Origin: Egibacteraceae bacterium
GTDB lineage: Bacteria; Actinomycetota; Nitriliruptoria; Euzebyales; Egibacteraceae
Length of the DNA: 64,000 nt
Assembly: GCA_030446775.1 (NCBI GenBank)
Contig: JAUJMQ010000003.1
Location: 62,001-126,000 of the forward strand
Direction of reading: 5' to 3'
Shown: piece by piece, positions 1 to 8,959 of the stretch
Numbering within the stretch: the stretch's first letter is position 1
How the letters are laid out: every line of letters starts with the position of its first letter
Notes under the pieces: generated by a model
Seen by the model: only the letters and a program-made list of their open reading frames with translations
Database searches by the model: none
What the model was told of the DNA's origin: nothing
Made by a program: the position numbers and the translations under genes

Positions 1-14
1 GATACTGCCTCCCC

Positions 15-524
15 ATGGTCGACTATGAGTACGAGCATGAGGACGACTACGGGCCCCGCGTGCTGTGGGGGCGCATCGCCTTCTACGTGGTCGGCCTGCT
101 GCTTGCGTTCCTGGCCGGCCGCTGCGTCTTCGGCGGGGGCGAGGGGGACTCCGCTGAGCTGACCGCGGCCCGGCGCCAGGTCCAGGCGCTCGCGTCCGAC
201 AAGGCCGTGCTCGAACAGCGGCTGGCGGCCAGTCAGCAGGCCGCGAACGAGGGGGAGGACGGCGGCGGACAGGGCGGACAGGGCGACGGGGGGGACGGCG
301 GAGGGGACGGCGGCGGGGCGACCGAGGGGCAGACCGAGCCCGAGGGGCAGGATCCCGTCGACAGCGAAGGCCAGACCTACACGGTGCAAAGCGGTGACAC
401 GCTGATCGACATCGCCGAGGAGTTCTACGGCGAGGCCAGCAAGTGGACGCTCATCCGCGACGCGAACAACCTGGACGCTCCCCTGCAGGTCGGCCAGGAG
501 ATCGTCATCCCGCCGGAGGAGTAG
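15..524 (+). CDS. membrane-anchored LysM-domain protein
   Basis: A 169-residue protein with an acidic N-terminus, one membrane segment (about residues 20-40), a short Ala/Gln/Arg-rich coiled-coil-like stretch (about 48-76), a Gly/Asp/Glu-rich linker and a C-terminal LysM module (about 119-167, YTVQSGDTLIDIAEEFYG, ending VGQEIVIPPEE). LysM modules bind N-acetylglucosamine-containing glycans, so the protein probably tethers the membrane to peptidoglycan or organises wall enzymes. There is no hydrolase domain. It starts with ATG close to the window edge, so its upstream context is not visible. Confidence 0.85.
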   Translation: MVDYEYEHEDDYGPRVLWGRIAFYVVGLLLAFLAGRCVFGGGEGDSAELTAARRQVQALASDKAVLEQRLAASQQAANEGEDGGGQGGQGDGGDGGGDGGGATEGQTEPEGQDPVDSEGQTYTVQSGDTLIDIAEEFYGEASKWTLIRDANNLDAPLQVGQEIVIPPEE

Positions 525-685
525 GCGGGCGTCGGACGTCGGGCGCGGCTGCCCCGCGGCGGCTCGTGCCCGTTGCGCCGCGGGTTCCTCGGTGCACCGA
601 AGGTATCCTCGGCCCGCCGACATCCACCGACCCTCGCGCGCCCCGCCCGTGAGACCGGTCCCGACACGTCCAGGAGGCCATCCCC

Positions 686-2359
686 ATGGACCCGTCCAGC
701 GCCGACGCCCCGCTCCCCTCCCCTTCCTCCGACAGCTCCGACCAGGCTGCCGACACCCTGCCGGCGGTCGACCCCCTGCCCGCGGAGCCCGACCGCGTCG
801 GCGTCGAGCCCGACCCCGAGACGCTGGACCTGCCCCTCCGGGTCGAGCCGAACCCCGAGGCGCTCAACCCCACCGACGTCGAACCCGACCCCGAGGCCCT
901 CGACCCCACCGACGGCGAACCCAACCCCGAGGCGCTCGACCCCACCGACGGCGAACCGGACCCCGAGTCCCTCGACCCCACCGACGTCGAACCCAACCCC
1001 GAGGCGCTCGACCCTCCGGCACCGGCCGGCGCGCCGGCGGCGGAGGCTGCCGGCGCCGGGGACCCCGCCGCGGCGGGCCCCGGGCACGGCCGGCGCGGGC
1101 GCAAGGGCAAGGGTGGCGGCGAGGCGAAGCCGGCCTCCCAGCCGGCGGCGAAGCGCCCGGCGAACAGCCCCGACCCGGCGGAGGTCACGCGCCGGATCGG
1201 CTCGACGAACGCGGCGGCGCTGCGCTACGTCCTGTCCCCCGACCCGCAGCTGTCGCGGCTGTCGCGCAAGGTCCGCGAGGCGCTCATCACCGACATCCCG
1301 CCGGTCACGGCCGGCGCGCTGCTCGGTCCCGAGGCGCTGGCGCGGCACTTCGTGGCGTCGGCGGCCGCCGGCCGCTACCGCGACCTGTTCGCGCTGTGGG
1401 AGCTGTTCCGCGCCCGCCCGGAGGCGTGCAAGCCGGTGCTCGCCGAGCGCCAGCGCGCGCTCGAGCGCGCCCGCCAGGCGCTCACGACCGCGGTGCGACT
1501 GGGCCTGCGCGGGCGCGCCGACCGCGTCGTCGGTGACATCGCCCAGGCAGAGGGGCTCATCTGGACATGGCTGCGCGACGCCCTCACGTCGGACCTGGCT
1601 GCCGTCGGACGGCGACCGCAGGTCGTGGCCGCCCTGCTCGCCCGCGAGCCGGGCCTGGACATCCCGCTGCCGCAGCAGCCGTCGGACGCCTGGCTGGCCG
1701 AGGCCGCGGCCGCCAAGCAGTCGGGCGAGGTGCCATCCGCGCTCGACGCCCTCCTCGCGGGGTCCATCGACCGGCTGCCCGCGACCGTGGCGACGCTGTC
1801 CCTCGTCAGCGAGCACTACCCCGAGCGGTTGCCCGCGCTCGTCGACCGTATCGACCTGTCGGGGCCGGACATCGGCTCGATCCAGGCCTGGGCACGCGAC
1901 CACGGCGTCGCCGACCGCATCACGTCGCGGGTCGCCGGGCTCATCGCCGACACCGCCGCGCACGACCGTGCCGGCGGCCTGGCCATCTGGCAGGCGTGGC
2001 GGGAGCGCGGCGTCGAGGTACCTCTGCCGGAGTCGCTGCAGTCCGCCACGATCGAGGGACTCGACCTGGCCCGGCCGGAGTCGGCGTTCCTGGTCAGGAC
2101 GCTCGTGGATCGCGGCGCCGACCTCGACCCGCAGGGTGAGCTCGACGCGCTCGCGCAGCGCAACCGCCAGCTGGCCGAGAAGGCCTACGAGGCGTTCGTG
2201 TGCGCCGAGCTCGACGTGCATCTGCCCCTCGCGCTCGAGGGCAACCCGATCGTCAGGGACGGCACCCGCTGCCCCGCGTGCCAGGCGTGGACATGGGTCC
2301 GTCCGGGCCACGAGCGGCGCTGCCCGCGCCGCCGGGAGGAGGAGCGGACGCCGGCATGA
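686..2359 (+). CDS. unknown protein with N-terminal 12-residue repeats and C-terminal Cys motif
   Basis: A 557-residue protein I do not recognise. The acidic N-terminus contains five 12-residue repeats (about residues 53-112), followed by an Ala/Gly/Lys-rich linker. A long helical Ala/Leu/Arg-rich region (about 165-520) has no membrane segment or signal peptide. The C-terminus ends in a short Cys pair (TRCPACQAWTW) with a nearby His and Cys (GHERRCPRR), which looks like a small zinc-binding ribbon. A helical repeat scaffold is plausible. It lies just upstream of the S9 peptidase gene (31-bp gap), so co-transcription is likely, but nothing in the sequence assigns a function. Confidence 0.7.
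   Translation: MDPSSADAPLPSPSSDSSDQAADTLPAVDPLPAEPDRVGVEPDPETLDLPLRVEPNPEALNPTDVEPDPEALDPTDGEPNPEALDPTDGEPDPESLDPTDVEPNPEALDPPAPAGAPAAEAAGAGDPAAAGPGHGRRGRKGKGGGEAKPASQPAAKRPANSPDPAEVTRRIGSTNAAALRYVLSPDPQLSRLSRKVREALITDIPPVTAGALLGPEALARHFVASAAAGRYRDLFALWELFRARPEACKPVLAERQRALERARQALTTAVRLGLRGRADRVVGDIAQAEGLIWTWLRDALTSDLAAVGRRPQVVAALLAREPGLDIPLPQQPSDAWLAEAAAAKQSGEVPSALDALLAGSIDRLPATVATLSLVSEHYPERLPALVDRIDLSGPDIGSIQAWARDHGVADRITSRVAGLIADTAAHDRAGGLAIWQAWRERGVEVPLPESLQSATIEGLDLARPESAFLVRTLVDRGADLDPQGELDALAQRNRQLAEKAYEAFVCAELDVHLPLALEGNPIVRDGTRCPACQAWTWVRPGHERRCPRRREEERTPA
842..1021 (+). repeat. 36-bp in-frame tandem repeat, five units
   Basis: Five consecutive 36-bp units encode the 12-residue motif (V/G)EP(N/D)PE(A/S)L(D/N)PTD, the last ending in PPA. 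A diverged sixth unit precedes them. They sit in the acidic N-terminal arm of the unknown protein at 686-2359 and could change copy number by slippage. Confidence 0.85.
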
Positions 2360-2390
2360 ACCAGGCCGCCGACGTGCTCGGCGTGGCGGA

Positions 2391-4688
2391 GTGACGCCGG
2401 CCGAGGCGACGCCCGGAGGTGGTCGCGACACGTTCCCGCGGCAGTACGCGCGGACCCGGCGGTTCACGCTCGGCCAGCCGCGGGCGTTCGTGATCGCACC
2501 TGACGACGCCCGGGTCGCGTTCCTGCGGACGGCCGGCGGCTCGGACCCGGTGGGTTGCCTGTGGGTCGTGGACCTGCCGGGCGGGGTCGAGCGGTGCGTC
2601 GCCGACCCGCGTCAGCTCGGGGCCGACGACGAGGACCTGCCGCCCGAGGAGCGCGCGCGCCGGGAGCGCGTCCGGGAGTCGGGTGGCGGCATCGTGGCCT
2701 ACGCCACCGACCGGGCCGTGCGGACCGCGGTGTTCGCCCTCGGCGCCCACGCGTTCGTCGCCGACCTCGACGGGGGCACGGTCCGTCCCCTGGCGGTGGC
2801 GGGGCCGGTCGTCGACCCCCGCCCGGATCCGCTCGGCATCCGCGTCGCCTACGTGCGGGACCGCGGGCTCCGCGTCACCGAGCTCGGCGGCAGCGGCGAG
2901 CAGCGGCTGGTCGGCGATGACGACCCGGACGTCACCTGGGGGCTCGCGGAGTTCATCGCCGCCGAGGAGATGGGCCGCGAACGCGGCTTCTGGTGGTCAC
3001 CTGAGGGCACCCGGCTCGCCGTCGCGCGGGTCGACGAGACGTCGGTGGTGCGATGGCACCTCAGCGACCCGGCGGACCCCGCCACCGCGCCGGTCGTCGT
3101 GGCCTACCCGGCGGCCGGCACCCCGAACGCGGCGGTGTCCCTGCACGTCGTCGACCTCGGCGGTCACACCGTGCGGGTGGCGTGGGACTCGGACGCGCTG
3201 CCCTACCTCGTCGACGTGCTCTGGTCAGCCGACGGCCCGCTGACCGCGGTCGTGCAGTCCCGTGACCAGCGCACCGTCCAGGTGCTGGCCGTCGATCCGG
3301 ACACCGGCGCGACCCGGGTCGTCGCCGAGCAGCGGCAGCCCTCCTGGGTGGAGCTCGTCGCCGGCGTCCCCGGCTGGCTGCCCGGCGGGCGTCTCCTGAC
3401 GACCATCGACGACCGCGACACACGCCGGCTGGCGGTGGACGGCCGTCCCGTCACGCCGGTCGGCCTGCAGGTCCGGCGGGTCGTCGCCAGCGACAACGGG
3501 ATCGTGACGTTCACCGCCTCCGGCGCAGACCCGACCGCCGTCGGGGTGTGGCGCGTCGACCCCGACGGCGGTGAGCCCTCGTCGCTGGCGGGCCTCGACG
3601 GTGTCGCCGACGCCGCCGTCGCCGGCGGTGTGGCGGTGACCGTGACCCGCAGCCTCGACGAGCACGGTGCCCGTGTGCGGGTGCGCCATCGGGTGGGTGA
3701 GCTGGAGCTGGCCTCGCTGGCCGAGACACCGCTACTGTCCGCGCGCGTCGAGATGCTGACGCTCGGCGAGCGGGCGCTGCGGGCCGCGCTGCTGCTGCCG
3801 GCCGACCATGACCCGGCGGGGGGCCCCCTGCCGCTGCTGCTGGACCCCTACGGCGGCCCGCACGCGCAGCGCGTGGTGCGCAGCGCCGACGCCCACCTGT
3901 CGTCGCAGTGGTTCGCCGACGCCGGCTTCGCGGTCCTCGTCGTCGACGGCCGCGGCAGCCCCGGACGGGGTCCCGCCTGGGAGCGCACGCTCGCCGGCGA
4001 CCTGGCCACGGCCCCCCTCGACGACCAGGTCGACGCGCTGCACGCCCTCGCCGCGGCCCGGCCCGGCCTGCTCGACCTCGACCGGGTCGCGATCCGCGGC
4101 TGGTCGTTCGGCGGCTACCTCGCCGCCCTCGCCGTCCTGCGGCGCCCCGACGTCTTCGCCGCGGCGGTCGCCGGCGCGCCGGTCACCGACTGGGCGCTGT
4201 ACGACACTCACTACACCGAGCGCTACCTGGGGCTGCCCGACCGCGACCCCGCGGCCTACCGGCGCAGCTCCCTGCTCGACGGGGCCGCCTCGCTGGACCG
4301 GCCCCTGCTGCTGATCCACGGGCTCGCCGACGACAACGTCGTCGTCGCCCACACGCTGCGGCTGTCGCGGGCGCTGACCGAGGCGGGCCGTCCCCACACC
4401 GTCCTCCCGCTGTCGGGCGTCACCCACATGACGCCGCAGGAGTCGGGCGCCGAGACCCTGCTGCTGCTCCACCTGGACTTTCTGCGCCGCGCGCTCGGCG
4501 CCCCGGGACCGCCGGAACCGCACGCCGCAGCCCATGCGCCGCGTACGGCGGGGTTCACCCTCGTGAATGAGCCCGGCGCACCGGCGCCGGCGCGGGTTAG
4601 TGCGGCGCCTCGGGCCGTCGCGACCCCCGAGGGGAGCTGTCACCGGCGGCTTCCAGCTGGGCGCGGCGCTGCTCGGCGTGGCCCTTGA
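2391..4688 (+). CDS. S9B-type dipeptidyl-peptidase / prolyl oligopeptidase family serine peptidase
   Basis: 765 residues from GTG 2391. The N-terminal two thirds matches the DPP-IV N-terminal beta-propeller. The C-terminal alpha/beta-hydrolase domain carries a full catalytic triad: Ser572 (GWSFGGY), Asp647 (HGLADDN) and His679 (VTHMT). A conserved DPYGGPHAQ segment precedes the catalytic domain. Family members release N-terminal dipeptides, usually X-Pro. There is no signal peptide, so a cytoplasmic peptide-recycling role is likely. The last roughly 30 residues overlap the 3' end of the convergent gene at 4597 and look non-conserved, so the true C-terminus may be shorter. Confidence 0.9.
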   Translation: MTPAEATPGGGRDTFPRQYARTRRFTLGQPRAFVIAPDDARVAFLRTAGGSDPVGCLWVVDLPGGVERCVADPRQLGADDEDLPPEERARRERVRESGGGIVAYATDRAVRTAVFALGAHAFVADLDGGTVRPLAVAGPVVDPRPDPLGIRVAYVRDRGLRVTELGGSGEQRLVGDDDPDVTWGLAEFIAAEEMGRERGFWWSPEGTRLAVARVDETSVVRWHLSDPADPATAPVVVAYPAAGTPNAAVSLHVVDLGGHTVRVAWDSDALPYLVDVLWSADGPLTAVVQSRDQRTVQVLAVDPDTGATRVVAEQRQPSWVELVAGVPGWLPGGRLLTTIDDRDTRRLAVDGRPVTPVGLQVRRVVASDNGIVTFTASGADPTAVGVWRVDPDGGEPSSLAGLDGVADAAVAGGVAVTVTRSLDEHGARVRVRHRVGELELASLAETPLLSARVEMLTLGERALRAALLLPADHDPAGGPLPLLLDPYGGPHAQRVVRSADAHLSSQWFADAGFAVLVVDGRGSPGRGPAWERTLAGDLATAPLDDQVDALHALAAARPGLLDLDRVAIRGWSFGGYLAALAVLRRPDVFAAAVAGAPVTDWALYDTHYTERYLGLPDRDPAAYRRSSLLDGAASLDRPLLLIHGLADDNVVVAHTLRLSRALTEAGRPHTVLPLSGVTHMTPQESGAETLLLLHLDFLRRALGAPGPPEPHAAAHAPRTAGFTLVNEPGAPAPARVSAAPRAVATPEGSCHRRLPAGRGAARRGP

Positions 4689-5394
4689 GGTCCTCCTTGG
4701 AGGTGTTCGCGGCCTCGCTCTTGATGGCCGGGGCCCTCTGCTCGACGCGGGACAGCGCCTGCTGCCACTTCTGCTGCATCGGCTGGATGCCGCCGCCGCC
4801 GATCGCGATGATCGCCGACCCGGCGATGACGGCCAGGAAGGCGTAGAACAGCCCGTTGACGATCGCCGGGGCGATCTCGATCTGGTTGAGCGCGGCGAAC
4901 ACGCCCACGGCCAGGATGGCCACCGAGGCGACCGTGCCCAGCGTCTTGCCGTAGGACAGCCCGCCGAACGAGGCGACGACGAGCTCGCGGACCCCGCCGC
5001 GGCGATCGCGGCGGCGACGACGAGGATGATGATCGCCACGATGAGCTTGGGCAGAAAGGCGATGACGGCGAAGATCAGCTCGGAGATGAAGTTGTCGCCG
5101 AACACCCCGAACGCCATCTGCAGCACGAACAGGAACAGCGCGTAGAACACGATCTTGGACAGGATGCTGCTGGCGTCGTACTGCGACTTCGCCAGCGCCT
5201 TCTTGACGCCGCCGCGCTCCACCGCGCGGTCGAAGCCGACCTGCTCGAGGACCTTGTCGACGACGCCGGCGACGATCTTGGCGACGATGTAGCCGATGAT
5301 CAGGATCGCCAGGAAGGCCAGGAACGTCGGCAGGAACTCCCGCGGCGGTGGTCAGCGCGTTGCGTAGCGGGTTGGTGTCGATCTGAGCAAGCAT
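4597..5394 (-). CDS. conserved TM-helix (MscS-related) membrane protein, frameshifted
   Basis: Reads from ATG 5394 (MLAQIDTNPLRNALTTAA) through at least two frame changes, near 5340 and 4985. Conceptual repair gives a hydrophobic protein with repeated TM segments (for example ISELIFAVIAFLPKLIVAII and ILAVGVFAALNQIEIAPAIV) and the pattern FGGLSYGKTLGTVA. This matches the conserved TM-helix repeat family (PF05552) found in small mechanosensitive-channel-like proteins. The C-terminal tail is charged and helical. It is the third gene of a minus-strand operon with the OB-like membrane protein and the PRC/DUF2382 protein. The breaks could be sequencing errors or real decay. Confidence 0.7.
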   Translation of the reverse strand: MLAQIDTNPLRNALTTAAGVPADVPGLPGDPDHRLHRRQDRRRRRRQGPRAGRLRPRGGARRRQEGAGEVAVRRQQHPVQDRVLRAVPVRAADGVRGVRRQLHLRADLRRHRLSAQAHRGDHHPRRRRRDRRGGVRELVVASFGGLSYGKTLGTVASVAILAVGVFAALNQIEIAPAIVNGLFYAFLAVIAGSAIIAIGGGGIQPMQQKWQQALSRVEQRAPAIKSEAANTSKEDLKGHAEQRRAQLEAAGDSSPRGSRRPEAPH

Positions 5395-5479
5395 GAGTTG
5401 TCGTCCTTTTCTGCGTTCTGGGAGAGTGCGAGCTGGAGCCGGGCTGGGCTGCCTTGGCGACCCAGCTCCCCGGGTGCGG

Positions 5480-6174
5480 CTATGCCTCCTGGTCGAGTTG
5501 CAACTCGTCGACCTCGATGTGACCGCCCTGCTGTCGCAGCATGTCGGCGCCCTCCTCGGCCGTGACGCCCAGTTCCCCCTCGAGGTCTGACGGGTTCTGT
5601 GTGACCGTGCCCTCGAAGCTGACCGTCTGGCCGGCCTGGACCTGGAACGGGACCTTCGCCACCGGTCTTGGCCGACGAAGACGCGGTCGGACTCGCTGTT
5701 GCCGACCCAGAAGCCCTCGTCGCTGACGACCGACTCCACCACCACCTGGGTGCCGGTGGCCGCCTGGCCGGCTGTGCCCGTGATCTGTGCCGCCGCTCCT
5801 GGCAGCACGTCGTCGCCGGCGACCGCAACCGTCCCTGCCTGTCGGGTCGCACCCGACCCGCCGCCGACGCGCCGGAGTCGCTGGCCTCGCTGGCGCCGGC
5901 CGCCACACCGGAGTCCTCGCCCTCACTGGCATCGGCGGTCGCACCGGAGTCCGGGTCGGCGTCAGCCTGGCACTGCTCGCCGCGACGTCGTCGGTCGCGA
6001 TCCCGGCGGCACCGGCCGCGTCGGGGTTCCCGCCACGAGCGCACGCGAAGAAGAGCACGCCCACCAGCAGGGCCAACCAGCAGTAGCAGCCACCACGGAA
6101 CGCCCGTGCGCCTGCGTCTTTCGCCGCCGGGGGCGTAGCTACCGGTCGACCGGCTTCGATCCTGATGACGACAT
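5480..6174 (-). CDS. membrane-anchored protein with OB-like domain, frameshifted
   Basis: ATG 6174 follows the upstream gene's stop by ten bases, and the stop overlaps a GAGG ribosome site. Conceptual repair of several frame changes gives a short polar N-terminus, one membrane segment (VPWWLLLLV then ALLVGVLFFACA), an Ala/Ser/Glu/Asp low-complexity linker and a C-terminal beta-rich domain. That domain contains ESVVSDEGFWVGNSESDRVF, then VQAGQTVSFEGTVTQNPSDL, then a helix ending HIEVDELQL. The same domain recurs at the end of the divergent sigma-factor gene (7239-8491). I infer an exported sensor or effector domain; function is unknown. Confidence 0.6.
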
Positions 6175-6184
6175 GCCGATGTCC

Positions 6185-7045
6185 TCAGTTGTACGGCGGA
6201 CGGCGCGGCTCGGCGCGCGTCCGCCGTTGGATGGATGGCCGTCGGCGCCGCGGGGCGGCTGGTGTCGGTGCGCTCCGTTGCCGCGACCGACTCGTCGGCG
6301 TCGACCTCGATGCGCCTGGTGACCTCCTCGTCGACTCGGACCTGCTCGGTGACCGTGTCCGTGTCCACGCGCACGCGCTCCACGGGGACGGCCTTTCTGG
6401 ACCACGGGCCGTTCCTCGGTGAGCGTGACCTCGTGCTCCTCGGGAGAACGCCGCCGCCGTGGCGGCGTCGACGTTGGCATCGGTGATCGGCTCGCGCTCG
6501 ATGCGGACCTCCTCACGCGTGACCGGCACCGTCTCGGTGACGTGCTCGGTGTCGACGTACTTGCGCAGCCGCACCCGGCCGGCCTCGGTCCGCTCGGTGC
6601 CGACACGCAGCTGCCCTCCGACCGCGTCATCGCGTCGTCGGCGGTCGGGCCGCTCGTGTCGTGGCCGACCGTGTCGTAGTCGCCACCGCTGGTCGGGGTG
6701 CCCTGGGGCAGGCCGCTGTCGGAACGCGCCTCGGAGTAGTCCATCCCGTAGTGGCGGTAGAGCTCGCCCTCCTCGACCGGGGACAGCTCGTGTTCCGCCT
6801 CGATGGTGGGAGCGTCTTTCACCTGCGCCTTGTCGACCGGCACCCGAAGCTCGTCGCCGGTCACCTGCGCGCCCTGCAGGCGGCACGAACGTCGACTTGG
6901 TCCCGGAACATGCCGGTGTTGACCAGTGCCCACTGGCCTGAGCCGAGTCGCGGTCGAGGTAGATCTCCTCGACCTTGTCGATTCTCTCGCCGTTCGCGTC
7001 GATCATCTTGGCGCCGCGAAGCTGGTCGTAGGAGCCGGCTTGCAT
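6185..7045 (-). CDS. PRC-barrel / DUF2382 (YsnF-type) stress protein, frameshifted
   Basis: Start ATG 7045 with an AAAGGA ribosome site. The N-terminus (MQAGSYDQLRGAKMIDANGE, then IDKVEEIYLDRD) is a PRC-barrel domain. After frame changes near 6900, 6600, 6450 and 6390 comes the DUF2382 signature: RKYVDTEHVTETVPVTREEV and later HEVTLTEERPVVQK and VRVDTDTVTEQVRVDEEVTR. The two-domain layout matches stress-induced YsnF/AvaK-type proteins common in desiccation- and osmotic-stress regulons. First gene of an operon with the OB-like membrane protein and the channel-like protein, divergent from a sigma factor. The count of breaks suggests base-level errors rather than several independent mutations. 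Confidence 0.75.
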   Translation of the reverse strand: MQAGSYDQLRGAKMIDANGERIDKVEEIYLDRDSAQASGHWSTPACSGTKSTFVPPAGRAGDRRRASGAGRQGAGERRSHHRGGTRAVPGRGGRALPPLRDGLLRGAFRQRPAPGHPDQRWRLRHGRPRHERPDRRRRDDAVGGQLRVGTERTEAGRVRLRKYVDTEHVTETVPVTREEVRIEREPITDANVDAATAAAFSRGARGHAHRGTARGPERPSPWSACAWTRTRSPSRSESTRRSPGASRSTPTSRSRQRSAPTPAAPRRRRPSIQRRTRAEPRRPPYN

Positions 7046-7238
7046 GCAGACGTCCTTTCGAAGGGGTGTGCGGGCGAAGGCCGGCCGCGCGGTTGCGGGC
7101 GCGGGCAGCGGCGTGCCTGGGGCCTTCAGAGGGGAGAACGCCGTCGGGGCCGCGGCATTACGCACGGCCGCGATTTTTCTCGGCACGGATGCGGCACCAA
7201 AGCCGCTGTGCGCAGCGGGGGAGCCAGAGGGGAGGACG
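7046..7238. promoter_or_regulatory. divergent promoter region between stress operon and ECF sigma gene
   Basis: A 193-bp gap separates two divergently oriented genes. It holds an AT-richer tract around 7165-7185 (GCGATTTTTCTC) in otherwise extremely G+C-rich sequence. No consensus -35/-10 pair is convincing on either strand. Autoregulation by the adjacent ECF sigma factor is an inference from gene order. Confidence 0.4.
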
Positions 7239-8491
7239 GTGGTGGCGCGTTCGGCGGGGGCCGGGCACGCCGACGTGGCCGAGTCGGCGCCGGTGATCCG
7301 GCGGGTGGTCGCCGCGCGCGTCGGACCCGGAGACGGTCGGTGACCTCGTGCAGGAGACCTTCGCGCGGCTCACGGTGCGCTCCCGGCTCAGCGACGAGGC
7401 CGTCATCCCTTACGCCGTCGTCACCGCTCGCAACCTCGTCCGGTCGATGGTACGCTCCCAGGGCACGGCGCAGCGTCACCTCCATCAGCTCGTCGACCTG
7501 CGCGAACCCTCGTCACCCGCGGAGGAGGCGCTGCGCCGCGAGGAGGCGGAGGCGCGTGAGCGCCGCGCTGGAGACGCTGCGACCTCGGGACCAGACACGT
7601 TGATCGCCCACGAGATCGAGGGCGTGGACACCGCCGCGCTGGCGGACAGCCTGGGCTCGACTCCCGGGGCGGTGGCGGTCTCGATGGCGCGCACCCGCTC
7701 CAAGCTGCGCGTGGCGTACCTGCTGGCGCTGCACCGCACCGAGCTGCCGACGCCCCGCTGCCGACTTCCTGGTGCTGCTGTCGCTGTCGGCCGGCGACCG
7801 CCGCCGGCAGCTGGCGGTCTGGACGCCGGCGCGCACTCGCTGGAGTGCGCGACCTGCGCCGAGCTCAGCCAGTTGCTGCTGCGCGGGCGCGTGCCGGCGG
7901 TCGCCGTCCTGCTGCCCGCCGATGGTGGCTCGCCGGCCAGTTCCGCGCCTGGGTGCGCGACCGGCCCTGTCCAGAGCTCGGTGGCGGCATCGGGCGTCGC
8001 CGCGGCTGCCGTGGTGACACGCCGCGGTCGTCCTGGGTGGTGGATGTCCGGCGCCCGAGGCGGGGAGCGGCGCGCCGGCGGCGGCGGGCCAACCTGCTCC
8101 TGTCCCGGACCGCAAGCCAGCGTCGCCGGCGCAGGCCGGTCCCCTGCGCATCGACGACGCGGCGTCCCGCGCTCGCTGGCCCGGGCGGGCTGGCTGAGCA
8201 CATCGGCCGGCGGGCGGTCGCCGAGGAGGTCAGCGTGCAGTCGGTGGTCGCCGACGAGGCCTTCTGGGATCGGCAGACGACGCCTGGGGTGCTGGTGCGC
8301 CTGCGTCCGAGCGGCGAGTCGTCTCAGCGGGTGCGGGCGGGGCAGCGCGTCGACTTCACCGCGAGGGTGGTCGGCAACGGCGACGACCTGGCCGCGCGGC
8401 TGGGGGTGGACGCCGACCAGGGCGCCGGCCTGCTCGGCGAGCAGGGGCGCACCTGGAGGCCGCCGAGGTGCGGGTAACCCGGCGCCGGTGA
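7239..8491 (+). CDS. ECF sigma factor apparently fused to zinc anti-sigma-like, TM and OB-like domains (frameshifted)
   Basis: GTG 7239 (or 7242) lies just behind a GAGGGGAGG ribosome site. Repairing breaks near 7317, 7555, 7598, 7765 and 7815, plus more before 8100, yields sigma region 2 (VGDLVQETFARLTVRSRLSD, then VVTARNLVRSMVRSQ). Region 4 follows (LETLRPRDQT, then IEGVDTAALADSLGSTPGAV and VSMARTRSKLR). Next come an H-x3-C-x2-C motif (AHSLECATCAELSQ) like zinc anti-sigma domains, a likely TM segment near 7990-8040, a Pro/Ala-rich linker and an OB-like domain paralogous to the one in the gene ending at 5480. I see no stop/start pair between the sigma and zinc parts, but the breaks make a two-gene arrangement possible. 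Confidence 0.6.
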
Positions 8492-8585
8492 CCGCGACGG
8501 AGCCGACGCCGAAGGGCGGACCAGCATCGGCGCGTGTACCGAGACGGATCACCGGCCGATGGCGAAAGTGGCCTGACCAGCGGGC

Positions 8586-8828
8586 TTAGCACTGTGGTTG
8601 AAGGCGATGTCTAAGCGAGTGCTCACAGCAGCGCCGTGAGCGGTAGCCGTCAGCCGGAATCGCGCCCGGGGCGAGCGCGGTGCAGCCCTCGCCGTCGCCG
8701 GGCATGCCGTGGGCGTACGTCCGCAGGGTGATGGCAGATGCCGCGTGGCCGGGGCGTTGACTGGCCGCCCGCATCGGGGACGCGCCGGCGGCCAGCGCCG
8801 CGGGTCGCGCAGCCGTGTCGTGGTCGTG
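8586..8828 (-). pseudogene. C-terminal remnant of a tyrosine recombinase (phage-type integrase)
   Basis: Minus-strand translation shows an eroded catalytic C-terminus: HDHDTAARPAALAAGASPMR (box II-like HDLRHT region), then RPGHAASAITLRTYAHGMPG. The second part matches the family's LGH-x-ITL-x-TY-x-H-x(2)-PG segment, which contains the nucleophilic Tyr and conserved His. The N-terminal core-binding domain and the rest of the catalytic domain are absent. It marks a past integration event in this indel-rich region. Confidence 0.6.
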
Positions 8829-8959
8829 TTACCCAGAGGCTTTAAGGATTGCGGTGAGCATTCCGATCTCCTCAGTCCAGAGGTATCGATGCTACCGCCG
8901 GAAGGGACCCGGCGGTGGCGAACAGGCGGTGATCCCGCCCATCGATCAGCGGACTCCCA

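Noticed and set aside
573-2390. Long plus-strand frame preceding the S9 peptidase in the same frame
   Set aside because: Composition is Arg/Ser/Pro-rich shadow of the 686-2359 gene in another frame; peptidase homology begins only after GTG 2391.
425-2467. 680-residue minus-strand frame
   Set aside because: Low-complexity Arg/Gly/Val shadow lying wholly opposite the LysM and repeat-protein genes; no motif or ribosome site.
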